Below, piece after piece: positions 5,079 to 6,033 of a stretch of DNA of 6,033 nt. The translations under genes and the position numbers were made by a program. The stretch is from assembly GCA_030043215.1 (NCBI GenBank), contig JASHYG010000273.1:1-6033 (forward strand), given 5' to 3'. Origin of the DNA: Gammaproteobacteria bacterium (GTDB taxonomy: Bacteria > Pseudomonadota > Gammaproteobacteria > Steroidobacterales > Steroidobacteraceae). The notes beneath the pieces were generated by a model. The model was not told the origin of the DNA. It was given only the letters and a program-made list of their open reading frames with translations, and ran no database searches. Numbering within the stretch: the first letter of the stretch is position 1; every line of letters begins with the position of its first letter.

Positions 5079-6033
5079 ACACCACCGTATGCACAGCCGG
5101 TCTCCGTCGGCAGATCGCGCGCCGACGCTGCGGCTCGCGCCGAGCCCACAGGCCCCTTCGTCGTCAATCTCTGCGCCTCGACGACACCCATGGCGCTGTC
5201 TCAGCCGCAGGACCCGGAGCTCAAGCGATTCAGCTTCTTCGTGAGCCGGCGGCTGGAGGACGGCAGGGAGCGCTTCCGCCTGCACATGGGTTATTTCGAG
5301 ACGCTCGAAGAGGCGGAGGAGTGGGTCGCCGTCGTCCGGGAATTCTATCCAGGGGCATGGGCCGGAGAGACGCCGGGCAAGAAGCTGCGCGCGCTGGCGC
5401 AGCCGGACGCCGTTGCGCGCCGGCAGGATCTGCCGCCGCAGCGAGCCGTACCGGTGCTGCAGCCCGCTCCCGCGGTCTCGGTCGAGCCCGCGGCTCCTCC
5501 GGTCGAGCCGGATCCGATCGTGCTCGAGCTGATCGAGGCGCCGACCCCGGTTGCGGCCGCGCCCGCACCCGCGCCCGCGCCTGTCGAGGCCAAGCCCGCC
5601 GTGGCCGCGGCACCGCCTCCGGCCACGCAAGCAGCTCGTGCAGTGCAAACGGCTCGTACCGCGCAAACGCCTCGTGCCGTGGAAACAGCTCGTGCCACGC
5701 AAACGGCTCCCGCCGCGCAGCCGACCTCGTCACCGCCCGCGGCGAAGCCCACTGTCACTGCGGCAGCCACGGGCGCTTCCCGTAGCGCCCCGAAATCCGC
5801 CGCGGCCAGCTCGCGCCCATCCCGCGAGCCCACTCCCGCGCCCGCTGCCGCCAAGTCCGGGGCTGCCACCAAGCCCGGGGCTACCGCCAAGTCTGGGGCC
5901 GCCATCAAGTCCGGCCTCGCTGCCAAGTCCGTCGCCGCCGCCAAGTCCGACACCAGCTCGACTGCGCGGCTCTCGAACGTGGGCGAGGTCCTCGCCTCTC
6001 TCGACGATGCGGGCGCCACGCGGGAGATGCCGG
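5076..6033 (+). CDS. Riboswitch-controlled SPOR-like protein with repeat-rich tail, 3' end beyond window
   Basis: The frame from ATG 5076 is open for 319 codons to the window edge without a stop. It is the only frame consistent with the ribosome binding site and riboswitch. Residues 50-95 form a compact domain: RFSFFVSRR, then RFRLHMGYF, then a helix ETLEEAEEWVAVVREFYPGAW. This beta-beta-alpha order and the GYF-x-EEAE signature resemble SPOR (peptidoglycan-binding) domains, but the match is by eye. No N-terminal signal or membrane segment is obvious. From about residue 120 the protein is Ala/Pro/Val-rich. It contains a hexapeptide array of the QTARAV type at 185-214 and another of the AAKSGA type at 258-293, both suggestive of a flexible spacer. 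After the arrays, more ordinary sequence (VGEVLASLDD) resumes, so another domain probably follows. c-di-GMP control suggests a surface, motility or biofilm role. The specific function is unknown. Confidence 0.85.
   Translation, partial: MTPPYAQPVSVGRSRADAAARAEPTGPFVVNLCASTTPMALSQPQDPELKRFSFFVSRRLEDGRERFRLHMGYFETLEEAEEWVAVVREFYPGAWAGETPGKKLRALAQPDAVARRQDLPPQRAVPVLQPAPAVSVEPAAPPVEPDPIVLELIEAPTPVAAAPAPAPAPVEAKPAVAAAPPPATQAARAVQTARTAQTPRAVETARATQTAPAAQPTSSPPAAKPTVTAAATGASRSAPKSAAASSRPSREPTPAPAAAKSGAATKPGATAKSGAAIKSGLAAKSVAAAKSDTSSTARLSNVGEVLASLDDAGATREMP
5628..5717 (+). repeat. Five 18-nt tandem units (hexapeptide array 1)
   Basis: Units begin at 5628, 5646, 5664, 5682 and 5700. They encode QAARAV, QTARTA, QTPRAV, ETARAT and QTAPAA. 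The core CAAACGGCTCGTGCC-like unit is kept at DNA level with scattered substitutions, implying expansion by slippage or unequal exchange. It lies within the Ala/Pro-rich linker of the riboswitch-controlled gene. Confidence 0.85.
5847..5954 (+). repeat. Six 18-nt tandem units (hexapeptide array 2)
   Basis: Units begin at 5847, 5865, 5883, 5901, 5919 and 5937. They encode AAKSGA, ATKPGA, TAKSGA, AIKSGL, AAKSVA and AAKSDT. The GCCAAGTCC core is conserved and the unit ends drift. The Lys-Ser pairs give a basic, flexible segment. The period equals that of array 1 but the unit sequence differs, so the two arrays arose separately. Confidence 0.85.

Noticed and set aside
4822..5079. 85-codon plus-strand frame
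   Set aside because: It runs through the promoter, aptamer and platform; structured RNA explains the sequence better.
5057..5785. 242-codon plus-strand frame overlapping the riboswitch-controlled gene
   Set aside because: Its start sits within the platform helix before the ribosome binding site. The product is Arg/Gly/Ala-rich, and the frame from 5076 has the SPOR-like domain and in-frame repeats.
5628..5954. Could the 18-nt repeats be a CRISPR array?
   Set aside because: Units are directly tandem with no spacers, in frame and degenerate; they are protein-coding repeats.
5847..5954. Histone H1-like DNA-binding tail (AAK repeats)
   Set aside because: Lys density is only one per six residues and the protein carries a SPOR-like domain, so a flexible linker is more likely.
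5345..6019. Minus-strand open frame rich in Ala/Gly with repeats
   Set aside because: The repeats are the reverse reading of the two 18-nt arrays, and no start context supports it.

Overview
This GC-rich window has third positions dominated by G/C and tightly packed genes, all on the plus strand. It looks like chromosomal DNA from a free-living, high-GC proteobacterium. A gammaproteobacterium of the Nevskiales/Steroidobacterales/Xanthomonadales type is my best guess, but that rests on protein style only and no marker gene is present. I see no insertion sequence, tRNA, rRNA, CRISPR array or phage gene.

Layout. (a) 1-1566: the end of an operon encoding two von Willebrand factor A (VWA) proteins. 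The first is cut by the window edge exactly at its metal-binding DxSxS motif. The second is coupled to it by a TGATG stop/start overlap and has an N-terminal membrane anchor, a coiled coil and its own VWA domain. An 11-bp perfect hairpin follows the operon. (b) 1652-2392: a TIP30/HTATIP2-like NAD(P)-binding protein that lacks the usual active-site tyrosine. (c) 2597-4750: a membrane-anchored GAF-GGDEF-EAL protein. Its GGDEF motif is intact, so it can probably make c-di-GMP. Its EAL domain carries substitutions at two catalytically important positions, so c-di-GMP hydrolysis is doubtful. (d) 4751-5075: a 325-base leader region with a promoter candidate, an excellent class I c-di-GMP riboswitch (GEMM-I) and a 9-bp helix that would bury the downstream ribosome binding site. 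(e) 5076 to the window end: a reading frame that stays open past the window. It encodes a short SPOR-like domain followed by a long Ala/Pro/Lys-rich tail containing two separate 18-nt-period hexapeptide repeat arrays.

How the parts may work together. A probable c-di-GMP synthase lies directly upstream of a gene whose mRNA leader senses c-di-GMP, so regions (c)-(e) look like a local second-messenger circuit. The proposed control is translational: an anti-Shine-Dalgarno strand at 5006-5014 can pair with the ribosome binding site at 5065-5073. Whether c-di-GMP turns the gene on or off cannot be read from the sequence. The VWA pair seems to be a separate envelope-associated system. Its anchor resembles the ExbD/TolR/MotB transmembrane segment with one conserved Asp, so a proton-channel partner upstream of the window is a testable guess.
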